The notes under the pieces: generated by a model | Told to the model about the DNA's origin: nothing | The model's input: the letters and a program-made list of their open reading frames with translations, nothing else | Database searches by the model: none | NCBI GenBank assembly: GCA_013398175.1 | Contig: VZRZ01000211.1 | Location: 563,026 to 627,025 of the forward strand | Direction of reading: 5' to 3' | Source: Climacteris rufus | Lineage: Eukaryota; Chordata; Aves; Passeriformes; Climacteridae | Length of the DNA stretch: 64,000 bases | Position numbers and translations under genes: made by a program | In this document: in pieces, positions 52,601 to 61,496 of the stretch | Layout: each line of letters starts with the position of its first letter | How positions within the stretch are numbered: position 1 is the stretch's first letter

Positions 52601-52814
52601 AGAGTTTTTATGTTCAACTGATTGCCTTTATGAGTGTATTGTAGGATTAAGTTGGAAATGGCTTTGTCTGAGATTGCTGCTGTGCCATCAGGAATGGTCC
52701 TAATTCCTTTTCCAGGTCATCTGCACTGTGGAGACCAGAGACAAGATCCACACAGCTCAGCTGAGGAATGCGCTCTTGGAACGCTACCCTACAACGGCCT
52801 GGACTGAGCGGTGA
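22509..52814 (+). CDS. Membrane-anchored fold-type II PLP protein, threonine dehydratase/serine racemase family, with ACT-like C-terminus (11 coding exons)
   Basis: Exons: 22509-22642, 30680-31022, 35202-35318, 36174-36415, 40755-40920, 41354-41450, 42355-42430, 43131-43256, 44487-44654, 44966-45023, 52716-52814. They total 1626 bases, giving 541 residues plus stop, and every junction is in phase with GT/AG. Residues 25-44 form one predicted membrane helix. Residues 46-140 are a spacer. Residues 142-460 are the PLP domain: FEDISAAAFKIQCGVQKTPC, lysine 185 in GSVKERG, Asn212 in AADSNFSMAVA, GGHCG at 311-315, GVESES, Glu414 in DAEGAIGLA, and CSGN at 440-443. Residues 463-535 resemble an ACT regulatory domain. 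Family enzymes deaminate Thr/Ser or racemise Ser. Here two cofactor-loop motifs deviate, so activity is uncertain. I know no accepted symbol. The weakest link is assignment of exon 1. Confidence 0.85.
23554..23575. repeat. Perfect 22-bp palindrome
   Basis: GACATTCACAG is followed directly by its exact reverse complement CTGTGAATGTC, with no spacer. The centre is the E-box-like CAGCTG. Function unknown. Confidence 0.85.
28311..28370 (+). repeat. Imperfect direct repeat (24/25-bp units)
   Basis: GGTGCTGCAGG..AAGAATCTGAT occurs at 28311-28334 and again at 28346-28370, offset by 35 bases, with one small insertion/substitution difference. Confidence 0.7.
30680..31022 (+). CDS. PLP gene coding exon 2: spacer and start of PLP domain
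   Basis: Preceded by TTTGTTTTTAG, it encodes residues 46-159. The first 95 residues are a polar spacer with no family match I recognise (it contains DIPALCDLPCYKDGP and NPERLKDFGEEDYLNGD). The last 20 start the catalytic domain, FEDISAAAFKIQCGVQKTPC, which aligns with the conserved opening helix and the TP motif of threonine dehydratases. The exon ends TGCATG before GTAGGG, phase 0. The frame stays open for about 60 bases into the intron, so intron retention would give a truncated product without the PLP lysine. Confidence 0.9.
31664..31692. repeat. Perfect 12-bp stem-loop
   Basis: GTTGAGAGCTTT and AAAGCTCTCAAC pair perfectly, separated by five bases (TCAAG) of which the outer pair can wobble. 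About 50 bases upstream a second, weaker stem (AGAAGTACAG / CTGTACTTCT) is visible. Confidence 0.75.
32100..32735 (+). mobile_element. Avian ERVL-type LTR (solo), plus orientation
   Basis: Recognised from the characteristic bird LTR segments in order: AGAGTTAATTTTCTTC, GCTGTGTTTTGGATTT, GAGTCAAGGCCTTTTCTG, GAGGGGACATAGC, CATACCATATGACA, GCTCAGCAATAAAAA (the TATA-box region), TTATCTCAACGCATGAG, TCCCTTTTACTCTTCC, then TTAGTTGCC..GGTTAAAACACAACA at the 3' end (32735). No internal retroviral coding region flanks it. The 5' boundary is approximate because the usual opening segment looks degraded. Confidence 0.8.
32368..32509 (+). repeat. 71-bp tandem duplication inside the ERVL-type LTR
   Basis: A unit starting TGCTCAGCAATAAAAATAGG and ending GGCTGGTTGGTGGTG occurs twice in direct succession (32368-32438 and 32439-32509), identical by eye. 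It covers the LTR's TATA-like region and putative transcription start. Confidence 0.9.
34382..34444. repeat. Strong hairpin, 22-bp stem with about 19-nt loop (miRNA-precursor-like)
   Basis: The left arm 34382-34403 (core GAGCTGCAGTAAGCC) and right arm 34423-34444 (core GGCTTACTGCAGCTC) are reverse complements with one difference in 22 (T versus C in TGAAAYAG). The arms can be extended outward a few bases with mismatches, and one T:G pair extends inward. Size and loop fit a pre-miRNA, but expression is unknown. A mobile-element palindrome or cruciform remnant is the alternative. Confidence 0.6.
35202..35318 (+). CDS. PLP gene coding exon 3: PLP-lysine exon
   Basis: The acceptor CTACTCCAG is followed by 39 codons encoding residues 160-198, starting YSRLSKQYGMDIYLKKEFLQ and continuing YTGSVKERGVLYLLMSLPQ. 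The GSVKERG stretch corresponds to the GSFKxRG motif whose lysine forms the internal aldimine with PLP (Lys185 here). Val replaces the usual aromatic residue before the lysine. Phase 0 at both ends. Confidence 0.92.
35319..36173 (+). other. PLP gene intron 3
   Basis: 855 bases of A+T-rich intron. No repeat or other feature recognised. Confidence 0.7.
36174..36415 (+). CDS. PLP gene coding exon 4
   Basis: Preceded by CCCTGTTTTTTAG, it encodes residues 199-278 plus two bases. EQQRKGVIVAADSNFSMAVA aligns with the SAGNHAQGVA region of the family. The Asn that contacts the PLP ring oxygen (Asn212) is kept but the flanking Gly and His are not. The rest (LRIPVFVIMSTSTAPARVRM..YGAMVISYGTT) follows the family's small-domain pattern of PxxxVMP..AxxxKVxxxRxxGAxVxxxG closely. 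Confidence 0.92.
36416..40754 (+). other. PLP gene intron 4
   Basis: 4.3 kb. Contains the minus-strand LTR at 39290-39888; otherwise nothing I can name. Confidence 0.6.
39290..39888 (-). mobile_element. Avian endogenous-retrovirus LTR (solo), minus orientation
   Basis: Read on the minus strand it starts TGTTAGACATGCAC (39888 downwards), carries AATAAA before a GGCGGGCCTTGCCCCCC segment, and ends TTATGTGACA (39290). About 370 bases at its 3' side align closely with the plus-strand copy ending at 21451 (shared CCTTTCTCCTGG, TTTGATGGA, TCCTTTGACCA, TGTGATTGAGGG). No flanking target-site duplication is evident by eye. The TGTTAGA 5' end is a plausible choice, not proven. Confidence 0.7.
40755..40920 (+). 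CDS. PLP gene coding exon 5: altered glycine loop
   Basis: The acceptor CCTTCCCCCAG is followed by one base completing Glu279, then 55 codons (residues 280-334). SGLGTVGLEMYEQVPKLDAV aligns with GQGTIALEI..; then comes IFPAGGHCGLLAGSAAALKH. The canonical PxGGGGLxxG loop binds the PLP phosphate; here positions three and four are His313 and Cys314, with Gly315 retained. It ends GTAATT before GTAAGT, phase 0. Confidence 0.92.
41354..41450 (+). CDS. PLP gene coding exon 6
   Basis: The acceptor CTTCCTCAG precedes GVESESFPVLQQSLKAGHPT and EDQACNNHHFYG (residues 335-366) plus one base, ending before GTGAAA. GVES matches the family's GVEP/GVQS strand after the glycine loop. In serine racemase the Glu of GVE is a metal ligand; Glu337 is kept here. 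Confidence 0.88.
42355..42430 (+). CDS. PLP gene coding exon 7
   Basis: Acceptor TTGAAATCTGCAG; encodes Asp367 (split) and residues 368-391, VSGVCFGSNSLQLTGKLVDK then VVAV, ending AG before GTAGGT. It replaces the usual TIADGIAV..PG segment of the family. The LVDKVVAVREEDI pattern at the exon 7/8 junction matches LVDDIVxVxEDEI of threonine dehydratases. Confidence 0.88.
42635..42760 (-). mobile_element. CR1 LINE fragment (3' end), minus orientation
   Basis: ATCACAGAATTGCAGAATAT, then TTGGAAGAGCCCCATGAAGG and ATCATCAAGTCCAACTCCCT, is the familiar reverse-complement reading of avian CR1 3' ends. It may extend to about 42900, but the similarity fades after 42760. Confidence 0.75.
43131..43256 (+). 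CDS. PLP gene coding exon 8
   Basis: Acceptor TCTTGCTTTCAG; encodes Arg392 (split) and residues 393-433. EEDILISMLRLLEYERATVD leads into AEGAIGLAALVAGKV, corresponding to the EGAGAxxxAAL motif that is near-invariant in the family (Glu414 here). It ends AAAAG before GTACTG, phase 2. Confidence 0.9.
43257..44965 (+). other. PLP gene introns 8-9 (43257-44486, 44655-44965)
   Basis: Introns of 1230 and 311 bases on either side of exon 9. No repeat or additional exon recognised. Confidence 0.65.
44487..44654 (+). CDS. PLP gene coding exon 9: end of PLP domain, start of ACT-like domain
   Basis: Acceptor CTCTCTGCTTCCAG; encodes Arg434 (split) and residues 435-489. VAVVVCSGNLEL carries the residue facing the pyridine nitrogen (Ser or Cys in relatives; Cys440 here) followed by SGN. 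From RFSLVISDCPGDMSKLLEIL the pattern is that of an ACT domain first strand, loop (CPGD) and helix. Confidence 0.9.
44966..45023 (+). CDS. PLP gene coding exon 10: ACT-like domain, middle
   Basis: Acceptor CTATTTGATCTAG; encodes Arg490 (split) and residues 491-509, VLDIKQERTFVTTELFTVQ, ending before GTAAGA, phase 0. It corresponds to strands two and three of an ACT fold (the I..I..ER..V pattern of threonine dehydratase C-termini). Confidence 0.88.
45024..52715 (+). other. PLP gene intron 10
   Basis: 7.7 kb between two phase-0 exons. The ACT-like domain is complete without any extra exon, and none of the open frames here (for example the 167-codon frame at 50585-51088) has a family match or splice context. 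A poly-T tract of about 19 bases lies near 49811. Confidence 0.6.
52716..52814 (+). CDS. PLP gene coding exon 11: C-terminus and stop
   Basis: Acceptor AATTCCTTTTCCAG after a 7.7-kb intron; encodes residues 510-541, VICTVETRDKIHTAQLRNAL then LERYPTTAWTER, and TGA. VTVET..xxHxxxLxxAL is the final strand and helix of ACT-like domains in this family, so the domain is complete. Confidence 0.92.
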   Translation, partial: VICTVETRDKIHTAQLRNALLERYPTTAWTER

Positions 52815-53385
52815 CGGGCACAGCGCGGTGCAGGCACCAAGGGCCTCTGAAAAGGATTCTGCAGAGCCCCAGTCTTGAGGCTTTCAGAACAAATGTTATC
52901 TTTCAAAGCTGAACAGTTAGCAAATAGTTTCAGGATATTTATTTCCTGCTCAAAACATAGTAAAAGTCTTTGGGAAAAAAGTTAAAACTTTAGCTTCATT
53001 AAGGGAACCTTCTAGTCTCTGCTGGTGTTGGGATTCCATAATTCATTATCAGCTGGCTGCCTGGATTTTAGCTAGTTTGTAGAATCCAGTGATATTCAGT
53101 AAGCAAACAGGGAGAAGGCATTTCTTTTTACATCTGAATATAGACCTCTCAAAGGTCTTCCGATTTTGATGCCCATGTTACAGTAATGCAGCTCCTTCTG
53201 CTGGACTTTGTCACACTACAAGCACAGAAACTTTCTGTTTCCAAGTCAGAAGCAGTTTCCTGTTTGCTAAATCTGCTTCAGGATGTATATACATGTGTGT
53301 GGGTTTGAACACACTTCTGTTCTGATTTTTGCTGCCCTGTGAGGAAAAATTATGCTAATAAAATGTGATTTAAACATAAACAAAA
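52815..53385 (+). other. 3' UTR of the PLP gene
   Basis: From the stop codon to about 20-25 bases after the AATAAA at 53357. No coding frame or repeat is evident. The 3' end position is inferred from the polyadenylation signal. Confidence 0.65.
53357..53362 (+). terminator. Polyadenylation signal AATAAA of the PLP gene
   Basis: A canonical AATAAA in GCTAATAAAATGTG, 540 bases after the stop codon; the first canonical signal in the 3' UTR on the plus strand. Confidence 0.7.
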
Positions 53386-53879
53386 AATCGCTTGGAAGAT
53401 AAAAGCTGATATTTGATTAATTGTTTTCCCAAGGGAAAATTATCCTATTTGCAAAATAAAATTCCAAAATATTTTGCAGAAATTAAAAAAAAAATCTATT
53501 CTGAATACAATTAGATCTCATACACAGAACACAAATGTAATTCTTCCCTCTGCTTTTGGAGACTCAATATAAAAAGTAGCATATAAAACTGGCTTGTATT
53601 TATATAAATGTTATAAAAAGGGTTCTCTCTACCCATGTGAATTTTGCAATTAGCATTCCACTGATTATCTTTGTCCAAAACAGGCTCTATCCATCTCACT
53701 TGACAGATTCAGTACACTGTTAATAGTGACATATATTTAAAGACCACATTTTAATAGCCAAAGGCAGTGCTGGCAGAAGAGGAAGCCTAAGTCTTAGGCA
53801 CATGGCTAATGCAATTAACAAAGAACACATTGACCTGAATACCATTTTTATCACTACAGGCAGAGACCAACTAATAATA

Positions 53880-53900
53880 TAATAGAATGGAATGGAATGG
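53880..53900. repeat. Short (GGAAT)n tract
   Basis: ATAGAATGGAATGGAATGGC: about three GGAAT units upstream of the CR1 element. Confidence 0.6.
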
Positions 53901-53982
53901 CAAGAAATGTAAGAGAAATCCAGGCCCACTTCTGAATGTGCACACAACTGTTGCTTTTTAATTTGGGCAAAATGTAATTTAA

Positions 53983-54325
53983 GCTCCAGGAAGACCTTAT
54001 AGCACCTTCCAGTATTTAAAGGGGGCCTACAGAAAAGCTGGATGGGGGCATGGGACAAGGGAGAACGGCTTTATAGTGGAAGGGGGCAGGTTTAGATTAG
54101 GTATTAGGAAGAAATTCTTTACTGTGAGGGTGCTGAGGCACTGGCACAAGTAGCCCAGAAAAGTTATGGATGCCCCATCCCTGGAAGGATTCAAGGCCAC
54201 ATTGGATGGGCTTTGAGCAATCTGGTCTAGTGAAAGGTGTCCCTGTCCACGGCAGGGAGGTTGGAACTAAATGATCTTTAAGATCCCTTCCAACCCAGCC
54301 TATTCTGTGGTTCTGTGATCTGCCT
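53983..54325 (+). mobile_element. CR1 LINE 3' end, plus orientation
   Basis: Runs through GGAAGACCTTATAGC, AAGGGGGCCTACAG, TAGATTAGGTATTAGGAAGA, TGGATGCCCCATCCCTGGA, TTCAAGGCCACATTGGATGG and TCCCTTCCAACCCAGCC, and closes with TATTCTGTGGTTCTGTGAT, the CR1 terminal octamer repeat. 5'-truncated, as usual for CR1 insertions. Confidence 0.9.
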
Positions 54326-57300
54326 CTGTCTGTAGCTTAACTTGTCTGGACAAGGTGGGACGAGAAGGGCAGCATTATGGCTGTCTCTGCAGCATTTGTT
54401 TGCTGGGAAATACTCCATTTTTTCCTTCTTGTTAGGGCTCACAAAGAAGCAGGAGTAGAGAGTCTCACAAATGGTGGACAAAAATAGCACTTCACAGATT
54501 TGGTCTGGTTTTGGAAGGACCATATTGATTTGCACATGGAACTAAAAACTATTGATGCCCGATGGTCAGTTTTGTTCCCTTCTTGCCATCCAGAATGATG
54601 GGTATAGGCTTTGGGCCTGTAAATCACAGCCTGCCAGACACTCCTTTCTCCATGGTCAGAAGAGCTTAAGAAATCTGTATAGAAACAGATGACAGACTAC
54701 ATATTACATATGTGCTACTTCCATTGAAAGAAGAAATGAACCCTATCATCAAAAACCAGATTTGAGGATGTAAAATCACTACAGATAAGGGTTTAATTGT
54801 CCTCTCATGTTTTTTGGCAAAACCCTCAGAAAATTTTGAGGTTGTCTCAGGTACATACATGAGAAGAAAATGGGACTTTATAACCAAAGTTCTTGGTAGT
54901 GGTCAACAGCTTCTGCTGTCTGAGTACTTGTTTTATCATCTTGTATTATCCTGGACTTTATTGTTTTAGAAGCTCAGAGCATTAACAACTTATTTTCTCG
55001 TCAGTGGGAACTGCATTTAGCAAATCTTCACAAAACTGGGGCGAGGAGAGGTAGCAGATAGAGCAAACAAAAATCAATGCACTTGAAATCACTATATGAT
55101 TATGAAGATGTGTTAGGGGTGGGGGGAAGGAAGGTGATATCTAGAAAGTACTTAAAAGGTCAAACATGATATTTGCAGTTTGATTTTATTTTTATTGTTG
55201 TGAGTATAAATGTACTTTAAGGTGTAAATCACTTTTCAGTGATTAACACTTTACATGTGAATATAATAATACCAGCATTGATTTTCATTCTATATTGCCT
55301 TTATTCAAGTCCATTGGCTTTAAAGATAAAATTAACATCTTCCAAGGGGAAAAAAAAATTAGAATTAAACTTTTAAAGGAATGCATGCAATTGGAAAGAA
55401 TAATGAAATACCTGTGCTGCTAACCTTTTCCTTTTTGCACTATGAAATATAAGAGTCTAAGGCATTTCAAAGATCTAATAATGTGGTTTTGAATGTTTCA
55501 TTTGAAGAAGTATTTTTATATGGTGTTCTTATGTACTTGAAAAAATAACTTCAATGGTTATATGAAAATTTCACAAATTGTTAAATCAGCAAAATATAAA
55601 CCTAAGCATTGTATTTATTTCAAAAATAATTAAAATTATGCTATGCCACCTCAGCAATGAAAGATTTGTCATTCTCTTCTGTGGTACAGATAGCAGCCTC
55701 ATGTTAGAAAAATCAGAGCTAATTTTTTCCTTTGTCTGTCATTGACATTGACTCAAAATCCACATCATGCATGCACGGAGGGAGCTCTGAGCTGCCAGGG
55801 AGGTGAGTGCAACTGGGCAGGATGGCTGCTGTGGAGAGGCATGGGAGACTTCTGGATTGTTCCCAGCATGGTGCAAGTCCAGCATGGACTTTTCTTGCTG
55901 GCTTAGAAACCAGCCCAGGTGCAAACACTCCTTTGCTTGTTCCTGGCTGTGTTCCTGGGCAATGTGGAGGGTCTGGCTGCAGGGGTGTCCTGGCCTGGTC
56001 TCGTGGGGGTGAGTGAAGTCCGTGATATCTCAGTCAGGTCCCGGAGATTCTCATTACAAATATCATGAACTTTGGTGAGCCAGTCCTTCAATTTCAGGGT
56101 GCAGCAAACCACTGGCTAAAGTGGAAGTTCTTGTCTCCAGTGGAAGCAGCTGCCTTGACCCAGGTAATTGCACTGGTGCTAAGCCACTCAGCTTTGGGAG
56201 CTGTCCTAGGCATACACCACTTGTCAGGGGCACAGCACAACTTCTTCTAAGGACTGATGCAAACAAGGTGTATCTTTAATTGAAACAAAATCTCTTCCCA
56301 CATTGTTTCCTTAATTTCTTCAGCCAGGTCCTTTTAGATCAGGATTAACATCTAAAGCTCTGCCAGTACATGTTTATGCAGCATCAGGAGCAGTTCATCT
56401 CCCCATGCAGGTGGTGTATCCTCACCTTGCCTTCTACCCTACAACTTTTGGGAGATTCACAAACTCGCCATCCCAAAATGCAATAAGTGCTTTTGACCTG
56501 TTACTGTTAAGCTTTTGCTAGACTCAAACCTAGGCATGAATTTCCTGTTGTTCAAGCACTTATTTATTTATTTTTTTAAAAGCTGCAGCAAAAATTGGTG
56601 GCCATATTTGGAAAATATTCTAATAACATACGAACGCCTTGAAGTATGTCAAGAACGAGCAACATCCCGTACAGCAAAGCCCATACACCTTGTCAGTCTG
56701 AAGAAAGGAAGAGTCCTTCAGGGGCAGAGCCAGATCAATCACACCTAAGTGCATCCCCAAAATGGATGTTCTGTGCTGTTGATGTCTGAAAGTTCCTCTA
56801 CATGCAGGTACTCTGATTTACTTTTGACTTATTTGCCTGGTGTGGGGGGGTGCAGGGGCAGATTACAACTATGAAAAAACCCTATCCTTCACACTTTTGA
56901 AATTTTGGAGAAGGATTTGGTTTTCTTTTTGATAAGAAGTCTAGAGCGTCTTTAGAAAGACATTTTAAATTGATTTCTAAACTTGGTATATCGGTCAGCC
57001 TGTGTGTTTCCTCACAGGGAACCTAAGTGGTTTTTCTTTGTGAAAAAAGTCTCAAAGAACGCTGATATATGAAAAATAATGTTCCTTATACTCTCTTTCC
57101 TCTTCTCCCCTCCTTCTTCCCAGTCATGCATGTGCTGTAGTTATATTTGGAATTGCAGGGGCCATGTAAGATCTTGTACAGTACGTGGATTGTGCCATAT
57201 TATTACTTCTCCAGGAGCAGGAGTAAGGAAATACTGAGGGATATTTTGTTTCTTTTGCTTTCAACAAACAGGTAGTTTCTTGAGCTGTTCATGCAGCTCT

Positions 57301-59964
57301 TGCACACAGGCATCAGTCTGGGGACTAAAAGTGTACAAGTTTGTAATGAACAAGCAAAAAAAAGCAAAGGGTTGTTTAAACTGCATCACCTTGTAAATAG
57401 TGAAGTGAGAATGACAGCCTCGTTAACAGTACTGCAATTAAAAAATGGGAATTGATGTTCCCCTCTCTTTATTCAAACATGAGGTATAAACACAGTAGGA
57501 ACAAATACTTCTCTCGTTCATGGAAAACACTACTGCATTAGTTGCTTTTTCCTTTGTAGAGGTAATTTGCCTGGAAACCTTAAAATCAGTGAGCGAACAG
57601 TTGCTTTCCACAACATATTCCTCTAAAATCTCCTGTACTTCTGTGGAAGGTCTGCGACTGTGCTGCCCCCGCTACCAACAACCCCTGGAGATTGTGCCAG
57701 AATGGCCACAACCAACAGACTGTGGGACCTCAAAGATCTGTAGTGGTCAAATTTACTGCAGACTCTGTGGCAGTGACCATGGAGGCCATTCCCCCAGCTT
57801 TTCCTGGGCTCCACTGCTCTTCAGGAGACCAGCTGCCTGGCCCCAGAACAAATGAAATGTCCTTAAATAACCAACACTTGGGTATTTCCAAGGGCTGGCT
57901 CCTGTCATCTGCTGTTTTTAGAAAAATCTAGGTCAGCATGAAAAAGAGGCAAAGCAAGGCAACATATTGTGCTTCTGAGCAAAGTTTTGTATCACTCCCT
58001 CACAGAAATGAGCTACAGCCCTGAAGGCTTTAAAGTAGTTCTTGAAAATGGGTGATCCCTCATTCCCTCTGTTCAGGCTCAGCAAAGTCTCTGAGCTGAT
58101 GCTGCACATCCTGATCCAGATTGTCCTCAACAGAGCTTGTTTTGAGCAGTGATTTGCCAAACATGCTGATCTGAATTACTTGCCTTTAAGGAGTAAATTA
58201 CACCATTTCCATATGTTATGATTTAAGGGTGAAAATGGATCTGGGTAGTTTCTTTCTTTCCTTCTGCAACAAAGCTACCAAGCAATCACAGCATAAAAGT
58301 GACTTTAAGTGATGTGGTTATTTATAATTTATATGAAATGATTTATTTTGATTTCCAATGCAGGTCAAATAAATAACTACTGTTTTGTTTTTGTTTTTTT
58401 TTTAATATATGTCTAGAGAAACAGGCATGATTGTTTTAAATTTTCTTGGCATCTATTTTACATTGTTAATGTAATGCATACCCAGTCTTGCACATAGGGT
58501 TTCATAGCAAGGGTTGGGTTTTTTTTTGGTCTTGTTTCCAATTTGAAATGGAAGTTTAAACAGTATTTATTTCTCTTCAGTGCTGTCAACAGCCTAGTTG
58601 GCAGAAATATCCATTCTGAAAAACCTTTATTAATGTCAGCTTAGCTTTCTTGGTGATTTACCTTCTTACTTAGTGGCTTTCTTCGAAAGTAAAAGCCCTT
58701 CTGCATGTTTCATTGGGATGAAGTGATATTTTGAAGTATTTTGTTAGTGAATTACTTCAATTTGCAAGAGTTTTCCTTTGGCAAGCAGGGCGGGTTGGGG
58801 GTTGATGGGGATGGTTTGACACTCAGCCCAGCCTTTGGGAACACAGGGTACACTTCTGTTGCTCTGCCTTTCTGTTGTGGAAGGGGCATTTTGATTGCAG
58901 TGGAAAGAGTTGCTGTAAGTGATTAAGAGTAATCCTTTATTGCTGCTATTGGAATAGTCTAGAGAAATGCTTATGCCTGGTGTAACCAGCACCATTTTCA
59001 AAGAGCCTGTTGTGGTCAGGAGTGTGTGTCTTTGTGAGCTGAGGTGCTGACCTGGATTTGTGCTTCTGCTGGCTTTTTTTAACTAATCATTTTGTAAAGT
59101 ATTAGGGTATGTTTATCTTACCATGATGATAGGGACACTATAAACACCTACTCAGAAATGGTATCTCAATGTTAATTTGAATCTTGTCATGCTGAAGGTT
59201 TTTTCCTTTTCCTCATGGCTAGGCATTGCTTATCCCATGCTGCTCAGGTTTTCAGGATCTCATTGTGAAGCCTCAAAAACTGTAGCAAACAGGCATCTGT
59301 GCTGTTTACAGCTCTGGGACAGAGGCTGAGAGTAAACACTGGTAGTTTTGTGTTTGGGCTTTTTAAAAAAGCGTTAAAACTGAACTGCTGGCAAGCAAGG
59401 GTTGAGGAGAGAAGTGTTTGAAGATAGATGAATACCCAGTAGTTGCATTTCTAAAAATTTTGATCAGCAGTGCCCAACAACCTCTCTGCAGAGAACTGCT
59501 CAAATCTGTTGTGCTAAACAAAAATCCCAGAGAGGCTTCAAGAAATGCCACTGATGCCAGTGTCTGGCTAAAACTTGTTCTAACCTGGTCCTATTTTTTA
59601 ACTAAGGCAGTTAAAATTTTACTATATGCTTTTTTCTACTATAGCTTCCTTGGGCTGCACTGAGGAAGCTTTTACCATTGCCTGTCTAAAAGGAAGCCCA
59701 TCTAATTAGGTGGAGTCTAACAGGACGTGGTTAAGTCTCAGAGCCGGGATTTACCTGTAGCCATTGCAGAGCCCAGTGGAGGCGCTGGGAGGGTGAGCCT
59801 GACCAGTGCTCGGAGCGCAGGCTGGCTGTGGGAGGGGAAGGTAGTGTGGGATCTGTGATGGGACTTACTCTGACAAGCTGATCCTGTGCGTTCCAAGTGA
59901 GAATACTGATACTGGGGTAAAGAGATGTCTATGTATTTTGTATAAGCGTTTTAGTCTTAAGAAA

Positions 59965-59970
59965 AATAAA
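59965..59970 (+). terminator. Plus-strand AATAAA with no assigned gene
   Basis: AATAAA in GAAAAATAAAAATTG. The 340 bases before it are more G+C-rich than their surroundings and follow a possible acceptor (TTTTTTCTACTATAG, ending at about 59644). It could end an unannotated plus-strand transcript or an extended PLP-gene 3' UTR; a chance AATAAA is also possible. Confidence 0.25.
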
Positions 59971-59989
59971 AATTGAAACCAACTTCTTC

Positions 59990-61375
59990 ACTTATTTATA
60001 ATCTTTATTCCAGGATCCCAGACTAAGACAAACGGTTAAACAGTAAAATGTAGCTCAGGCTCTTGACATTCCTGTTGGATTTCTAGCCTCTAAATGAGTT
60101 TCTACTTCTCCATAAAATGTTAAAGTTACTGGTTTGCCATTAAACAACAACAACAGAAAAGAAACCACCATTTCAAACCCTTTGGTTCTCCATGCTTTTA
60201 GTACCCACTGAAAGCAAAGCCTTTATGTACTTGTGCTTAAATACGGCTGTTCCATGGGAAGTGTTACAGTCTGTAGGTACTGTACAAGGTTATTTTTTAC
60301 TGCCTTGTGGAGCTCTTGGATAGAGGAAGAGCAACCTTTTCTTATCCTTTCTTCCAGAACAGTAGCATGACAGCTGGCATGGTAAAACTTCTCCCCACAC
60401 CAGAGTTAGTATTTTAAATAGTGATTCCTTTTTGAAGTGCTAAAACTACCCATGCTAAATTCTTGTTCAAATATTCAAAAGTAAAAGACAATCTGATAAG
60501 ACTCACTACACATACAGGAAATACTCTGAGGGTTGCTTAAGATGGTGTCTCAACCTTAGATTTCAGAACACCGTGGTATATCTAATTTAATTCCCAAATA
60601 CCAACTTTTCAGCTAGATTTTTGAATGATCTCTTATTTTTTTCCTTTGGATAATAAATTACTTCTCAAAAAAGCTGCCCTCAAAGCTACTTTATACTATA
60701 ATAACTCCTAACTTAAAATCTTCATTCAAAAGATGAGGTCATGCTGCATGAATTTTAAGGCACTTGTATTAAACCAAGTTAAAGTGCTTTATGTATCCAA
60801 GGTCACTGCACCTCAACCTGAGCTGAGACTTGGTCTTTTCCATGTGCCTGCAGCAGTACAGTGGTCTGTCCTTTGTGGAACAAAATAAGCTGACAAAACA
60901 AAGTACAAAGACCAGGCTTTAACACCAACAACGTCAGTCCTGTAGAGAAAATATAAGCAAATTTAAATCCTATTCTAAAAACAGGTGCAAGCTGCCTTGT
61001 GGCTGTCAATAACCCTCCCTGTTGTAGAACAATTCTCCTCATGAAAAGGTAATTTATCAGTCACTACTACTAGATGTCAGTGACAGAGTACACGTCAAAA
61101 TCTGCAGAGGAGCAACTTTTGCCATCCTGCATAATAAATAGGATTAAACTTTGGCAGTGTCAAGACTGCTTGTCTTATCTTCTACTGAACTTTCCACAGA
61201 GCCCTGTGAATTATAATTGTGTTGCTTAGTAAGAGGAGAGTTGCTTGGGTAGAAGGGCACTGCATCATACAGCAGGAATGCAATTTAGTTAATTACAGCA
61301 CCTAGACTTGTGTGTGGGGGTCTTTTCAGAAAAATGAGGATAAAGAATGTGAGAAGTGACTTCTTTCATTGTCTT
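59990..61375 (-). other. TMEM254: Probable 3' UTR of TMEM254
   Basis: Non-coding, A+T-rich stretch between the stop codon (61378-61376) and the AATAAA at 60009-60004 on the minus strand. Extent inferred from that signal alone. Confidence 0.45.
60004..60009 (-). terminator. TMEM254: Probable polyadenylation signal of TMEM254
   Basis: TTTATT on the plus strand reads AATAAA on the minus strand, about 1.37 kb downstream of the TMEM254 stop codon. It is the best canonical signal I found in that direction. Confidence 0.5.
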
Positions 61376-61496
61376 CTAGTACTGCTTCTTGGCTGGAGGC
61401 TTGTAAGACACCAGGAGACCAAAGGAAGCATATCCAAATAACAGGGTCTGAACGAACCATTGAAACTGAACTGATGGGTCAGTGATTCCTTTGGAT
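61376..61496 (-). CDS. TMEM254: TMEM254 last coding exon
   Basis: Follows the acceptor TTGATGTTACAG on the minus strand; completes Gln, adds 39 codons and ends TAG. The C-terminal tail YKPPAKKQY is basic, as in relatives, consistent with a cytosolic end after the last helix. Confidence 0.88.

Larger units (their letters stand above)
53386..59989. other. Intergenic DNA between the PLP gene and TMEM254
   Basis: Contains a CR1 3' end (53983-54325). Frames at 56515-56748 and 57520-57855 have no recognisable family. Near the right end, at 59965-59970, a plus-strand AATAAA hints at an unidentified transcript ending there. Nothing else could be named. Confidence 0.5.

Noticed and set aside
57520..57855. 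111-codon plus-strand frame upstream of TMEM254
   Set aside because: No family similarity, no consensus splice boundary at its ends; no support beyond length.
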